Positions 1 through 7,567 are shown, counted from the first letter of the stretch. The stretch is 13,739 bases of DNA from Dehalococcoidia bacterium (GCA_009776515.1 WRNP01000038.1:1-13739), one strand, 5' to 3'. Made by a program: numbers and translations. Notes: generated by a model from the letters alone, not told the origin.

Positions 1-368
1 TTGCCTTCCTCTGTGTAGAACTTGATGGCAAAGCCGCGGATATCACGCTCGGCATCTGCTGCTCCGCGCTCCCCCGCCACTGTGGAAAAGCGGACAAAGA
101 CCTCGGTTTCCTTGCCGACAACAGAGAGTAGCTTGGCCTTGGTGTATCTGGTCACATCATGGGTGACGGTGAATTTGCCAAAGGCTCCACTGCCCTTGGC
201 ATGCATGCGCCTTTCGGGGATGACCTCCCGGTCGAAATGCGCCATTTTTTCCAGGAACCAGACATCTTGCATGACCATCGGCCCGCGCGGCCCTGCGGTG
301 ATCACATCCTGGTGATTGGCAACCGGTGCGCCGTTTTCTCTGGTCAGCTTTTTCTTGGCTTCACCCAT
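1..368 (-). CDS. katA: Heme catalase, N-terminal part (cut by window edge)
   Basis: This is the first 122 or so codons of a monofunctional heme catalase, which converts hydrogen peroxide to water and oxygen in the cytoplasm. The translation begins MGEAKKKLTRENGAPV and runs through the family signature TAGPRGPMVMQD, then IPERRMHAKGSGAFG with the distal catalytic histidine at about residue 56, then VRFSTVAGERGAAD and DIRGFAIKFYTEEG. These blocks are in the order and spacing of catalases, so the identification does not rest on one motif. The ATG at 368 is preceded by a strong Shine-Dalgarno (AGGAGG, around 376-381) at good spacing. The rest of the gene, including the proximal tyrosine ligand, lies beyond base 1. 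It has its own promoter upstream and is transcribed away from the pentapeptide gene. The exact clade cannot be assigned from this fragment. Confidence 0.95.
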   Translation of the reverse strand, partial: MGEAKKKLTRENGAPVANHQDVITAGPRGPMVMQDVWFLEKMAHFDREVIPERRMHAKGSGAFGKFTVTHDVTRYTKAKLLSVVGKETEVFVRFSTVAGERGAADAERDIRGFAIKFYTEEG

Positions 369-400
369 GGATATTCCTCCTGAAGATTTATTTAGTCGTA

Positions 401-418
401 CTATCAAACACTCGATAG
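401..418. promoter_or_regulatory. Inverted repeat at the catalase transcription start
   Basis: CTATC and GATAG arms (401-405 and 414-418), separated by 8 bases, sit immediately downstream of the catalase -10, around the expected start of transcription. That is a normal position for a repressor operator. It does not match the PerR/Fur consensus that I would expect for a catalase gene. The arms are only 5 bp, so this is tentative. Confidence 0.3.
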
Positions 419-421
419 ACC

Positions 422-452
422 ATTATAACGCGTCTTGTGTCGCATACGCCAA
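422..452 (-). promoter_or_regulatory. Probable catalase promoter
   Basis: On the minus strand a perfect TATAAT (427-422) lies about 55 bases upstream of the catalase ATG. A TTGGCG (452-447) is a possible -35, but the spacer is 19 bp, longer than optimal, which would suit an activated or regulated promoter. The -10 is convincing; the -35 is less so. Confidence 0.55.
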
Positions 453-548
453 TTGCTAAACTCTCACGATAGCAGATAAGGGGCCTGAATTAATGCCTGA
501 CCCGTTACGCATTATCAAAATCCGTGTTAACAAAATTACGGAACAAGA

Positions 549-579
549 GCCGGCAGAAGCTTCTGCGGACAGTGCCGGC
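549..579. repeat. Nested inverted repeats
   Basis: Arms GCCGGCA (549-555) and TGCCGGC (573-579) can form a 7-bp GC-rich stem. Inside lies a perfect 14-bp palindrome, GCAGAAGCTTCTGC (553-566), which overlaps the left arm, so the two structures compete. No T-run follows on either strand, so it is not a standard terminator. Its function is unknown. Confidence 0.35.
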
Positions 580-903
580 ATGGCTCCCGTTGCAATGCCT
601 CAAGCCTGACGGATGAGAAACAGGGAGATTCCTTGACAAGCATCAAATCCAGGGCGATATCCGGGAGACTAAAAACAAAAAGCTTTTTCAAGCGATGCCA
701 GACTTATGCGTGGTTATGCTCTTCCCTTGCCCTCTTAGCCGTGCTTTAGTGCCAGTGAACGTCGTGCATACGGTGCCTATCTTAGACACCACGCGTCGCT
801 ACTGCTTGCCCATTCTGGTTAAAAGTCAACAAGCCCCCATTGAGTTACCCTCCTGTATATTAGATGGAATAGAGTGTTTGTTTATTGGCGCATCGGAAAG
901 ACA

Positions 904-1788
904 TCACTCCAATATTGTAACATCGGACAAGTCAGCCTTGCATGACTTCATGAACGAGTAGGATATGTTATCTGCCTGACAATTAACAAATTTAACGCGT
1001 TTGAGTTTGGAATTCTTGAAGAAGGAGTTGCGAATGATGGCACCATTGAATTCAACCCGCGAGAAATCACAGTTATCGAATTCACAATCAATTAGTTCAC
1101 CATCGAAAACGATGGTCGACAACTCCCCCAGGTTAAACGAAACCCCGGTTAGTGTCGCACCACTCAGCCGGATGTTTTTTACATGGCTCCATTTAAATGA
1201 CACCCCGGTCATATTGGTAGCGGAAAAGTCGCAATCTTCAATGGAACTGGTACTGAAAACACTGTCACTTAAATCAGCTTTACGAAAGTCACAATGCTTG
1301 ACGTTTGATCTTGAGAATTTGCATTTCCTCAAGTCGGAATCCGTAAACTCGCTCTGCTCAATATTGTTATTTTTCAAAACGAGAGTGGACAATTCAGATT
1401 CCACAAAGCGACACCTCTTGATATTGGAACTGCTTAGTTGTTTAGCAAGACCCCTCAAGTGAGAAAAATCCGCATCCAACCAATTGCTGCGAGACATGTT
1501 CCACCTACGCTGTTTTGCCGGTGCACTGGCATTCTTCTGCACCAGTGCAAAACTATATGCTTCCGCCGATTTTGTATCCTTAGAATCGCTGAAGTAATTC
1601 AAATCGACACCAAGGATCTCCGTCATGCGCTGAAAAGTCATGATATCCGGCATCGACTCCCCACGCTCCCATTTGCCTACTGCCTGGGCACTGATCGACA
1701 GCCCGTCTGCAAGCTGCGCCTGTGATAAGTTTCTCAGCTTTCTTGCCACGGCAATCTTTTCCCCGATTTCAAATACTGATAAAGACAT
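904..1788 (-). CDS. XRE-type helix-turn-helix protein with pentapeptide-repeat domain
   Basis: This 294-residue protein has two parts. Residues about 8-66 are an XRE/Cro-type helix-turn-helix (LSQAQLADGLSISAQAVGKW, then ERGESMPDI), the usual form in which a DNA-binding domain starts at the N-terminus. After a linker, residues about 100-290 are a degenerate series of pentapeptide repeats of the A(D/N)LXX type, visible as SDLRKCKFSRSNVKHCDF, KADLSDSVF, ATNMTGVSF and GATLTGVSF. Such repeats fold as a right-handed quadrilateral beta-helix, sometimes a DNA mimic that binds gyrase. The ATG at 1788 has an AAAGGA ribosome binding site (1802-1797). The gene stands alone, is AT-richer than the genes to its right, and may regulate itself. 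Fusions of this type are known in Firmicutes; their targets are not, to my knowledge. Confidence 0.9.
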   Translation of the reverse strand: MSLSVFEIGEKIAVARKLRNLSQAQLADGLSISAQAVGKWERGESMPDIMTFQRMTEILGVDLNYFSDSKDTKSAEAYSFALVQKNASAPAKQRRWNMSRSNWLDADFSHLRGLAKQLSSSNIKRCRFVESELSTLVLKNNNIEQSEFTDSDLRKCKFSRSNVKHCDFRKADLSDSVFSTSSIEDCDFSATNMTGVSFKWSHVKNIRLSGATLTGVSFNLGELSTIVFDGELIDCEFDNCDFSRVEFNGAIIRNSFFKNSKLKRVKFVNCQADNISYSFMKSCKADLSDVTILE

Positions 1789-1822
1789 TTTGTTTTTCCT
1801 TTCAAAGATTTGTTATCAGTAT
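1773..1822. promoter_or_regulatory. Inverted repeat spanning promoter and start codon
   Basis: ATACTGATAA (1773-1782) and its exact reverse complement TTATCAGTAT (1813-1822) are 30 bases apart. One copy touches the -10 and the transcription start of the HTH-pentapeptide gene. The other covers codons 3-6 just inside the gene. The placement suits paired binding sites for autorepression by the encoded helix-turn-helix. A 10-bp match at this distance could also be chance. Confidence 0.35.
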
Positions 1823-1849
1823 AATACCAAGCCAGATTCCGCCTGCCAA
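1821..1849 (-). promoter_or_regulatory. Promoter of the HTH-pentapeptide gene
   Basis: The minus strand shows TTGGCA (1849-1844), a 17-bp spacer and TATTAT (1826-1821), placing the transcription start near 1814, about 25 bases before the ATG. Spacing is ideal and both hexamers are close to sigma-70 consensus. Confidence 0.65.
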
Positions 1850-1954
1850 GATATATATTGCTACCGTTGGTTGTTTTTGGATACTTTTTGTTGTTTCTGG
1901 TTGTTTAACCTTAGGTTCCAGTGAACGTCGCAACGCCCCCAAATAAATGTAGGT

Positions 1955-1973
1955 GCTATGTTTATTACATAGC
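1955..1973. promoter_or_regulatory. Hairpin upstream of nfi
   Basis: GCTATGT (1955-1961) and ACATAGC (1967-1973) form a 7-bp stem with a 5-base loop. It lies 20 bases upstream of the nfi -35 and between two divergent promoters. There is no following T-run, so an operator is likelier than a terminator. Confidence 0.35.
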
Positions 1974-1992
1974 TGAAGGCTTTCCTGCAAGA

Positions 1993-2022
1993 TTGAGGCG
2001 CGGGTAGCGTATCGCCTATAAT
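1993..2022 (+). promoter_or_regulatory. Promoter of nfi, giving a near-leaderless transcript
   Basis: TTGAGG (1993-1998), an 18-bp spacer and a perfect TATAAT (2017-2022). Transcription would begin near 2029, only about three bases before the nfi ATG at 2032, which has no recognisable Shine-Dalgarno. Confidence 0.6.
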
Positions 2023-2031
2023 CTAAAGCAG

Positions 2032-2700
2032 ATGATCCATGAGGACCTGCATAGCTGGCACCTTACGCCCACAGAGGCGGTTGCTCTACAGAGGTGCTTG
2101 GCGGCCAGGGTGGTGAGGGAAGGTGAGGCAGCGGCGGTATGTGTAGTGGGTGGTGCCGACGTGTCGGTGGGGATGGATCGGATGAGTGCTCGGGCGGCGG
2201 TGGTTACCATGAGCTACCCTGCGTTGGAACTCATCCAGGTTGCGATAGCGGAGGGCAAACTTGATTTTCCCTATATCCCCGGTCTCCTCTCATTCCGCGA
2301 GGCTAGGCTGATCCTGCAGGCTTGGGAACAGCTTACTCATGCCCCGGATCTACTGTTGGTGGATGGTCACGGTATTGCCCATCCCCGGCGGCTGGGCATT
2401 GCCAGCCACCTGGGGTTGTGGTTACAGGTGCCCACCATAGGTTGTGCCAAATCCCGCCTGTGCGGGGATTACCTTGAGCCCGGCCCCCTTTCCGGGGATG
2501 CTCAACCATTGTATGACCGGGGCGAATTGGTGGGTATGGTGTTGCGCACGAAAAGGCGCACTCGGCCGCTGTTTGTCTCCGTGGGGCATAGACTTGATCT
2601 GGAAAATGCGGTGGCTTGGGTGCTAAAATGCCTACGCGGGTATCGTTTACCGGAGCCAGTGCGCCTGGCGCATCTGGCATCCAACCAGCGACTGCCCTGA
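2032..2700 (+). CDS. nfi: Endonuclease V (deoxyinosine 3' endonuclease)
   Basis: This 222-residue protein is endonuclease V, which nicks DNA one nucleotide 3' of deoxyinosine to start repair of deaminated adenine. Family blocks are all present in order: GADVS with the metal-binding Asp at 43, FPYIPGLLSFRE (wedge and Glu 90), LLLVDGHGIAHPRRLGIASHLG (Asp 111, His 117), PTIGCAKSRL (Lys 140), VLRTK, and FVSVGHRLDLE. Length is typical. Small departures from the usual are GADVSV where GVDVSY is common, and FVSVGH where FVSPGH is common. The start at 2032 is supported because the N-terminus (LHSWHLTPTEAVALQ) matches what I recall of the Thermotoga enzyme, even though no ribosome binding site precedes it. 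prfB follows 55 bases later on the same strand. Confidence 0.95.
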   Translation: MIHEDLHSWHLTPTEAVALQRCLAARVVREGEAAAVCVVGGADVSVGMDRMSARAAVVTMSYPALELIQVAIAEGKLDFPYIPGLLSFREARLILQAWEQLTHAPDLLLVDGHGIAHPRRLGIASHLGLWLQVPTIGCAKSRLCGDYLEPGPLSGDAQPLYDRGELVGMVLRTKRRTRPLFVSVGHRLDLENAVAWVLKCLRGYRLPEPVRLAHLASNQRLP

Positions 2701-2755
2701 GGCAGATAGTTCATCATTAAGTGTATGGTTCCCAAAACTGGAATTTAGGAGTGAT

Positions 2756-3857
2756 ATGTCGGAACTGGAAGACGGATTACTGGAGTTAAGAGAACGCCTG
2801 GCGCGTGATATGGAGCGTCTTTGACGTTCCGGCAAAAGAAAATGAGATAGCTCGTCTGGAGAAAGAGTCTGCTGCGTCGGATTTCTGGCAGAACAGCGAT
2901 TCGGCTCAAGTGCTCATGCGCCGCTTGGGAGCGATAAGGAGGCAGGTGGATGAGTGGCGTGGCTTAGAAAGAAAAGCCGCAGAACTTTTGGAACTTACCT
3001 TGCTGGCCGAGGACGACAGTGCCCTCTCTGCCGAACTTGAAGGCGAGAGCGCGGCGCTTGCCCTGAAATTGGACGGACTGGAGTTCAGCCTGGCCTTTAA
3101 TGGGCCCTACGACGTGCGCAACGCTATTTTGGCCGTCCATGCCGGAGCGGGTGGAGTGGAGTCCATGGATTGGGCGGAAATGCTGCTCAGTATGTATCTC
3201 CGCTGGGCCGAGGAGAGCGGCTTTAGGGCGGAGATTGTGGACAGGTCCTACGGCGAGGAGGCGGGTATCAAGAGTACCGTGGTGCAAATAGACGGCGAAT
3301 ATGCTTACGGATATCTTAAGTCTGAGCACGGGGTACACCGGCTGATCCGCCTGTCACCTTTTGATACCGATCATGCCCGCCATACCTCATTTGCCTTGGT
3401 CGAGATCATGCCCGAAGCCGAGGGCGAGGTGGACGTCCATATCGGTCCCGACGACCTTAAGATAGATACTTTCCGCTCATCGGGGCCGGGTGGCCAGAAT
3501 GTACAGAAGGTGTCCAGTGCCGTGCGCATCACCCATCTTCCGTCGGGCCTGGTGGTGACTTCTCAGACCGAGCGTTCACAGCTCCAAAATAAAGAGGCTG
3601 CTATGCGTATCCTGCGCTCGCGGCTATTCCAGCAGGAGCTGGCTCGCCGGGCCGAGGAGAGGGCTCGCCTTAAAGGCCGGCGCATCTCGGCCGAATGGGG
3701 CGCTCAGATCCGAAGCTATACCCTGCATCCGTACCGCCTGGTGAAAGACCATCGCACCGGCTACGAGACGGGTAATACCGAGGCGGTGCTAGCCGGTGAT
3801 CTGGACGGGTTTATCAAAGCCTATCTTCGTTTGGGCATCGGCCAAGACGGCGAATAA
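2756..3857 (+). CDS. prfB: Peptide chain release factor 2, with programmed +1 frameshift
   Basis: Release factor 2 recognises UGA and UAA and triggers peptide release on the ribosome. The gene is in two frames. From the ATG at 2756 (AGGAG at 2747-2751), 22 codons lead to CTT TGA (TGA at 2822-2824). A +1 slip to GAC then gives the long frame to 3857, about 366 residues in all, the normal RF2 length. SPF, the tripeptide that reads the stop codon, is at about residues 200-202 (IRLSPFDTD). GGQ, the catalytic motif, is at about 245-247 (SGPGGQNVQKVSS). A gene finder working only with open frames would start it wrongly at 2805. The upstream neighbour is nfi instead of the more usual secA. The secreted peptidase gene follows 63 bases later, probably in the same transcript. 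Confidence 0.97.
2812..2825 (+). promoter_or_regulatory. RF2 autoregulatory frameshift site
   Basis: GGAG (2812-2815), three bases, then CTT TGA C. This has the same layout as the well-studied site, in which an internal Shine-Dalgarno three bases upstream of CTT stimulates slippage when RF2 is scarce. The stimulator here is shorter than the usual AGGGGG. Confidence 0.95.
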
Positions 3858-3920
3858 TGGGTGGTGCCTGGGGTTCTGTGTGGTGCCGGAGAAGGGCTTT
3901 TTGCGAGAGGGGGAGTACCA

Positions 3921-5054
3921 ATGAGACGACATAATATTGCCCAGCGCATTTTTGGCTTGGGGGTTGCGGTGATGCTCATCGTTGGGCTTGCCCTAGGTGC
4001 AGGACCAAGCTTGGCGCAAGGTGAGCCGGAGATCACTCGCATGGCGGCAGTCCCCAATTTTCCCGGAGCCATCACTTTTACCCTTGAAGCCTCGGCCGGT
4101 GCGGCCATCATCGATATTCGCCTCCACTACCGAGTGGAGCGCGACAGCTATGCCAAGGTGGTGTCCGAGGCAAAACCTGTATTTGCTCCTGCTGCCCAAG
4201 TAGTCGTCTCCTGGACTTGGGACTTGCGCTATATCGGCGGTCTCCCGCCTGGGGCGGCGGTGGAGTACTGGTGGACGGTGCGGGACGTAAGCGGCCTGAG
4301 CGTTACTTCCACTCCGGAAACATTTATCTTTACCGACACCCGTTTTCAGTGGCAGCAGACGGTTTGGGACAATCTTACGGTGTACTGGTACAGCGGCGGC
4401 GAGAGCGGTGCCCAGGTCCTCTTGGAAGCCTCGCTTGCGGGCTTGGCGGAACTTGAGGCGAAGACGGGGGCTCGCCTTACCAGACCGGTGCAGATATATG
4501 TCTATGCCAGTACCGAGGCCATGCTGGGGGCTATGATGTTTGCGCAGGAGTGGACGGGGGCGGCTACTTATACCGACCATGCTACCATCCTCATCGGTCT
4601 CTCCTCTGACTGGGAATGGAACGAGAGAACGATGGTGCATGAACTGGCGCACATGATCAGCTACCAGCTTACTCGCGGCCCGTATACCAGGCTGCCGATT
4701 TGGCTGAGCGAAGGCTTTTCGATGTATGCCGAGGGCGAACTCAGTCTGTTTCCTGCCAGCGAGCTGACTTCGGCCCTCAACGACGGCACCACCCTTACTG
4801 TGCACAGCCTTTCAGGACCATTCTCCGCCGACCCTGCTCGGAGTTACCTGTCCTATGCCCAGAGCTATAGCTTGGTGGATTATCTGGCAGCCACCTATGG
4901 CCAGGAGCGCCTGCTGGCGCTGCTTGCGGTCTTTGCCGGCGGGGCAGATTATGATGGGGCTCTGCAAGAGGTGTACGACTTTGATATGGACGGACTTTAC
5001 GACCGCTGGCTGAGGTATGCCATGATCAAATATGTGGGGATGATACTGGCATGA
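3921..5054 (+). CDS. Secreted peptidase-MA-like zinc metallopeptidase
   Basis: This 377-residue protein is exported. It has a basic start (MRRHNIAQR), a hydrophobic core (about residues 11-27) and a likely signal peptidase site near SLAQG. An N-terminal beta-rich region (about 35-140) resembles an immunoglobulin-like fold. The C-terminal half contains MVHELAHMISYQL, a HExxH zinc site, followed about 25 residues later by WLSEGFSMYAEGE, whose Glu would be the third ligand, the gluzincin arrangement of the peptidase MA family. Substrate is unknown. ATG 3921 is chosen because AGGGGGAG (3908-3915) lies five bases before it; the frame is open back to 3861 but without a start site as good. Its stop overlaps the next ATG as ATGA, so it is translationally coupled to the solute-binding lipoprotein. 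A role in handling extracellular peptides is an inference from that. Confidence 0.85.
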   Translation: MRRHNIAQRIFGLGVAVMLIVGLALGAGPSLAQGEPEITRMAAVPNFPGAITFTLEASAGAAIIDIRLHYRVERDSYAKVVSEAKPVFAPAAQVVVSWTWDLRYIGGLPPGAAVEYWWTVRDVSGLSVTSTPETFIFTDTRFQWQQTVWDNLTVYWYSGGESGAQVLLEASLAGLAELEAKTGARLTRPVQIYVYASTEAMLGAMMFAQEWTGAATYTDHATILIGLSSDWEWNERTMVHELAHMISYQLTRGPYTRLPIWLSEGFSMYAEGELSLFPASELTSALNDGTTLTVHSLSGPFSADPARSYLSYAQSYSLVDYLAATYGQERLLALLAVFAGGADYDGALQEVYDFDMDGLYDRWLRYAMIKYVGMILA

Positions 5055-6616
5055 AGAAGCTGTTTCCCGTTCTGCTCTCGGCCCTCATTTTGCTGACAGG
5101 ATGCGCCTGGCCTGCCGCCACCCCATCGGGCGGGGTCGGCAACCTCAACCTTTACGGCACTGATCCCTACACCCTTGATCCGGCCCTGGCCGGCGACAGC
5201 GCCTCCGTGGGGTATATCATTCAGCTTTTCAGCGGGCTGCTCAGATTGGGTGACGATCTGGAGCCGGTGGCCGATATTGCCGCCAATTGGACTATTAGCC
5301 CCGACGGACGGGTATACACCTTTAACCTGCGCCAAGATGTCTACTTCCACAGCGGACGACAGGTGAAAGCGGCGGACTTCAAATACTCCTGGGAAAGGGC
5401 AGCTGCCCCAGAAACCGGCTCCCAGACGGCGGCTACCTATCTCGACGATATCTTGGGAGTGGACGAGGTGTTGGCCGGACGCACCAAGGACATCAGCGGG
5501 GTAAGGGTGCTGGATGATTTTACCCTCCAGGTCGAGCTTGTCGCCCCGAAGAGCTATTTTCTGGCTAAACTTAGCTATGTGACCAGCTTTGTGGTGGACC
5601 GGGAGAACGTTGCCCAGGGGCCTATTTGGTGGCGCACCCCCAGCGGCACCGGGCCGTTCAGGCTCCGAAGTTGGGTACAGGGCCAGGAGATTGTGCTGGT
5701 GCGTTTTCCCGATTACTACGGTGAAAAGGCCCAACTGGCTACCGTCATCTATCACCTGCTATCGGGTTACGCTATGAGCCTCTACGAGAAGGGCGAAATA
5801 GATATTGCCGAGATAGGCGTAGATTATTACGATTTGGTTACCGATCCTGCCGGTCCCTTTGCTCAGGAGCTGGTGATCACCTCTCAGCTTTTACTGGACT
5901 ATATCATTTTTGATACCACCCAGCCGCCGTTTGATGACGCGAATGTGCGGCGGGCCTTTGCTCTGGCGGTGGATAAAACGAAGATAGCCGCCTTGCTCTT
6001 CCGCAATACCGTGACTCCGGTCGAGGGGGTGTTGCCGCCGGGGACGCCAGGCTTTAACGAGTATCTCTTGGGCTTGGCATTTGATGTGGAGCGTGCCCAA
6101 GCCTGTCTTGAAGCTTCGAGTTATGGGGCTAACCTGCCCGAGATCACGCTGACGGTATCCGGCTACGGGGGGCAGATACCCAGCGCACTGGAGGCCATTA
6201 TCTATGATTGGGAGCTTTATCTTGGGGTGAGGGTTACGGTGCGCCAGCTTGAACCGGAAGAGTATCTGTACAACATCAATGCCGAGAAGGACAACCTGGT
6301 CATATTCGGATGGAGTGCCGACTATGCCCATCCCCAAAACTTCTTGGAGGTACTTTTTGGAGCGGGTAGGCCTTATAACATCGGGGAGTATGAGGGGGCG
6401 GCTTTTAACGAACTGCTAAGGCAAGCAGGTGCGTCACAGGATGAGGCAGAGAGCCTGCGGCTTTACCAAGCTGCGGAGCAAGCACTCATAGACGATGCGG
6501 CCTGCATCCCGCTCTGGTCGGGTGAGAGCTATACCCTGATCAGGCCGTACGTGCGGGGTTATATTCCCAATCCCCTAGGCCTTGTGTGGCTGAATACGGT
6601 ATGGCTAGAAAGGTAG
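5051..6616 (+). CDS. Peptide ABC transporter solute-binding lipoprotein (SBP family 5)
   Basis: This 521-residue lipoprotein starts MKKLFPVLLSALILLTGCAW: a signal peptide with lipobox LTGC, so Cys 18 would be lipidated and the protein anchored outside the membrane. The body is an OppA/DppA-type binding protein, with TLDPALAGDSASVGYIIQLF, DGRVYTFNLRQDVYFHSG with VKAADFKYSWERA, TGPFRLRSW, ANVRRAFALAVDKTKI and a C-terminal IPLWSGE. Such proteins bind oligopeptides, dipeptides or related solutes for an ABC importer. The ATG overlaps the stop of the peptidase gene by ATGA. No permease or ATPase gene follows: the next gene is convergent and 33 bases away. It is therefore an orphan component here, either serving a transporter encoded elsewhere or acting with the coupled peptidase. 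The ligand cannot be told from sequence. Confidence 0.92.
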   Translation: MKKLFPVLLSALILLTGCAWPAATPSGGVGNLNLYGTDPYTLDPALAGDSASVGYIIQLFSGLLRLGDDLEPVADIAANWTISPDGRVYTFNLRQDVYFHSGRQVKAADFKYSWERAAAPETGSQTAATYLDDILGVDEVLAGRTKDISGVRVLDDFTLQVELVAPKSYFLAKLSYVTSFVVDRENVAQGPIWWRTPSGTGPFRLRSWVQGQEIVLVRFPDYYGEKAQLATVIYHLLSGYAMSLYEKGEIDIAEIGVDYYDLVTDPAGPFAQELVITSQLLLDYIIFDTTQPPFDDANVRRAFALAVDKTKIAALLFRNTVTPVEGVLPPGTPGFNEYLLGLAFDVERAQACLEASSYGANLPEITLTVSGYGGQIPSALEAIIYDWELYLGVRVTVRQLEPEEYLYNINAEKDNLVIFGWSADYAHPQNFLEVLFGAGRPYNIGEYEGAAFNELLRQAGASQDEAESLRLYQAAEQALIDDAACIPLWSGESYTLIRPYVRGYIPNPLGLVWLNTVWLER

Positions 6617-6649
6617 CCGATGCTGGGTGTGGTTAGGGGCACAGGCGGC

Positions 6650-7567
6650 TCACCGGGCCGATGTTTTTCCGTAGAATTTGCTCTCGTACTCTCCCCGCGT
6701 CATATCGGCCTCAAATATCAAGGTGACGGCTCCGGGGCCGACGTGGGCGCCAATGATTGGTCCCATCATGACGATGACGATATGACGAACGTTGACCTTG
6801 TCCCTGACCATCTTGGCGAGGGTCTCGGCATCCTCGGGGCAAGCGGTATGATTGATCAGTACGGTCTCGAGGGTGGCGTCTGGGGCGATGCTTCGTTTTA
6901 GCTGACTGGCTATGAGTTCCAGGGCTGCTTTCCGCCCGCGCACCTTATCCTTTAGCTTAAGGGTTCCGTCAACAGCTACATTCAAGACAGGCTTGACTCC
7001 CAACATCGAACCGGCCACTGCCGAGAGTTTACTGAGCCTCCCGCCGCGATGCAGATACATCAGATCATCAACCGTGAAGAGGGAAAAACAGGAATGTTTT
7101 TTCTCTTCCAGCCAATCTACTGTCTCGCCTGCCGACAGGCCTTCCGCACGCTTTTTAACGGCCAACATGGTCAACAGGCCGTGCCCAGAGGTGGCATTCA
7201 GGCTGTCAATGGGATAAATATTGCAGTCGGGATAGGATTCCTTAACCTCTTGAAGCGCGATCTTCGCGTTCTGAAATGTCGCCGAGAGTCCGCCGCTTAG
7301 GCCAATAAAGATAACGCCCTGACCCTTTTTGGCATACTCCGTGAAAACCGTAACAAATGCCCCTGGGTTGGTTTGAGAAGTCTTGGCAACGCTGCCGCTA
7401 CGCAGTGCGTCATAATACTCTTTTCCGGATATTTCCTGCCAATATCCCGCATTGTGGGCTTTACCGTCTAAGTAAAACGGCATGGGCAGGATCTCAATGC
7501 CATGCTCCTTGATGTATTCGGGGGGCAAGTCGCAACTTGAATCAACCATGATGGTAAACGAGCTCAT
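6650..7567 (-). CDS. DegV family fatty-acid-binding protein
   Basis: This 305-residue DegV/EDD-fold protein belongs to the family that includes FakB, which holds a fatty acid so that FakA kinase can phosphorylate it for lipid synthesis. Family signs are the start TIMVDSSCDLPPEY, the ligand-binding stretch VAKTSQTNPGAF, FIGLSGGLSATFQNA, the LMYLHRGGRLSK block, and GPIIGAHVGPGAV near the C-terminus. Length is slightly above average. Its ribosome binding site (AAGGAGGAG, 7587-7579) overlaps the stop codon of the upstream ArsR gene with an 18-base gap, so the two are co-transcribed and probably coupled. No FakA gene is in the window. The gene ends only 33 bases from the convergent binding-protein gene, with no clear terminator between them. 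Confidence 0.93.
   Translation of the reverse strand: MSSFTIMVDSSCDLPPEYIKEHGIEILPMPFYLDGKAHNAGYWQEISGKEYYDALRSGSVAKTSQTNPGAFVTVFTEYAKKGQGVIFIGLSGGLSATFQNAKIALQEVKESYPDCNIYPIDSLNATSGHGLLTMLAVKKRAEGLSAGETVDWLEEKKHSCFSLFTVDDLMYLHRGGRLSKLSAVAGSMLGVKPVLNVAVDGTLKLKDKVRGRKAALELIASQLKRSIAPDATLETVLINHTACPEDAETLAKMVRDKVNVRHIVIVMMGPIIGAHVGPGAVTLIFEADMTRGEYESKFYGKTSAR

Larger units (their letters stand above)
384..903. other. Gene-poor interval between the catalase and pentapeptide genes
   Basis: No convincing gene was found in this 520-base stretch. It holds the catalase promoter at its left end. A 38-codon open frame (493-609, +) and an 88-codon open frame (695-961, +) have no good ribosome binding site and resemble nothing I know. 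The second also runs into the 3' end of the pentapeptide gene on the other strand. On the minus strand a very good Shine-Dalgarno (AGGAGGG, 854-848) precedes an ATG at 840, but that frame closes after four codons. The interval may be the remains of a decayed gene. Confidence 0.5.

Noticed and set aside
633..661. TTGACA at 633-638 as a plus-strand promoter
   Set aside because: There is no acceptable -10 at the right distance and no supported gene downstream on that strand.
677..688. AAAAAGCTTTTT as a terminator of the pentapeptide gene
   Set aside because: It is a palindrome with no loop, more than 200 bases past the stop codon, and has only A and T beyond the central AGCT.
695..961. 88-codon plus-strand open frame
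   Set aside because: No ribosome binding site, no recognisable domain, and it overlaps the 3' end of a well-supported gene on the other strand.
752..1930. Exact 13-bp direct repeat (752-764 and 1918-1930) on either side of the HTH-pentapeptide gene, suggesting an inserted element
   Set aside because: About one such 13-bp pair is expected by chance in a window this long, the match does not extend, and there are no inverted ends or transposase.
1802..1990. 62-codon minus-strand frame with a membrane-like C-terminus (YILAGGIWLGIILITNL)
   Set aside because: It would begin with TTG without a ribosome binding site, and it runs over the promoter of the HTH-pentapeptide gene. The hydrophobic end is suggestive but not enough.
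3993..4805. 270-codon minus-strand open frame inside the metallopeptidase gene
   Set aside because: It is a by-product of GC-rich coding on the plus strand. It has no domain, while the plus strand encodes a clear signal peptide and HExxH site.
4997..5755. 252-codon minus-strand open frame inside the solute-binding protein gene
   Set aside because: Antisense shadow of a clearly recognised gene, without a domain or start signals.
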